A DNA stretch of 5,952 nt from Thermodesulfobacteriota bacterium. GTDB taxonomy: Bacteria > Desulfobacterota > DSM-4660 > Desulfatiglandales > HGW-15. A program made the translations under genes and the position numbers. Positions 5,891 through 5,952 of this stretch are shown here, one piece after another. Within the stretch, counting starts at the first letter, position 1. The number at the start of each line of letters is the position of its first letter. The notes under the pieces were generated by a model. The model was given only the letters and a program-made list of their open reading frames with translations. It was not told the origin of the DNA and did not search any database. The stretch spans positions 1 to 5,952 of the forward strand of contig JALOPA010000153.1 of NCBI GenBank assembly GCA_025454125.1. Reading direction: 5' to 3'.

Positions 5891-5952
5891 GTGAATTCAA
5901 GACTTGTGCTCATTGTTGCAGGAGAAGCGTCCGCAGATCTCCACGGTTCCCA
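5891..5952 (+). CDS. lpxB: Lipid-A-disaccharide synthase LpxB, first 20 codons (3' end missing)
   Basis: LpxB joins UDP-2,3-diacylglucosamine to lipid X to form the lipid A disaccharide at the inner face of the cytoplasmic membrane. Only the N-terminus is inside the window, reading MNSRLVLIVAGEASADLHGS from a GTG at 5891. The AGEAS-D motif after a short hydrophobic strand is the hallmark start of LpxB (E. coli has AGEASGD at the same place). The GTG lies 4 bases after the oxidoreductase stop, with no strong Shine-Dalgarno sequence, which suggests translational coupling. The position after lpxA and lpxI agrees. The fragment is short, so the identification rests on one motif plus context. Confidence 0.85.
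   Translation, partial: MNSRLVLIVAGEASADLHGS

Overview
The window is a segment of a bacterial outer-membrane biogenesis and lipid A cluster. All genes are on the + strand, in the order bamA (3' part), skp/ompH, lpxD, fabZ, lpxA, lpxI, a Gfo/Idh/MocA-family oxidoreductase, and the first 20 codons of lpxB. The organism is a Gram-negative, LPS-making bacterium with GC-rich codon use. LpxI in place of LpxH, and an oxidoreductase inserted before lpxB, are what I would expect from a deltaproteobacterium (Desulfobacterota, for example a Syntrophobacter-like sulfate reducer or syntroph). That placement is inference from gene content and protein style, not from a database search.

Layout: 1-995 encodes the BamA beta-barrel, with the POTRA domains off the left edge. 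After a 96-base gap comes skp (1092-1616), then lpxD 11 bases later from a TTG start (1628-2647). fabZ (2720-3166) and lpxA (3189-3962) follow. A 55-base gap with two competing stem-loops precedes lpxI (4018-4842). A 72-base gap leads to the oxidoreductase (TTG start, 4915-5886). lpxB begins 4 bases after it (GTG, 5891) and runs off the right edge. No gap exceeds 100 bases, and I see no tRNA, rRNA, mobile element or CRISPR array.

How the genes work together: BamA inserts beta-barrel proteins into the outer membrane, and Skp holds unfolded barrel proteins in the periplasm on the way there. FabZ makes the unsaturated intermediates of fatty acid elongation and competes with LpxA and LpxD for 3-hydroxyacyl-ACP. 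LpxA, LpxD, LpxI and LpxB are steps 1, 3, 4 and 5 of the Raetz lipid A pathway. Step 2 (LpxC) is not in the window. Compared with the E. coli order bamA-skp-lpxD-fabZ-lpxA-lpxB, two genes are added between lpxA and lpxB: lpxI, and the oxidoreductase.

Most of the window is core metabolism. The part most worth pursuing is the oxidoreductase. By family and position it could be a sugar-nucleotide dehydrogenase of the GnnA type, which would imply a 2,3-diamino sugar in lipid A, but no partner aminotransferase is visible here. Secondary points are the possible RNA structures in the gaps before lpxA and lpxI, and a possible coupling ORF before the oxidoreductase.
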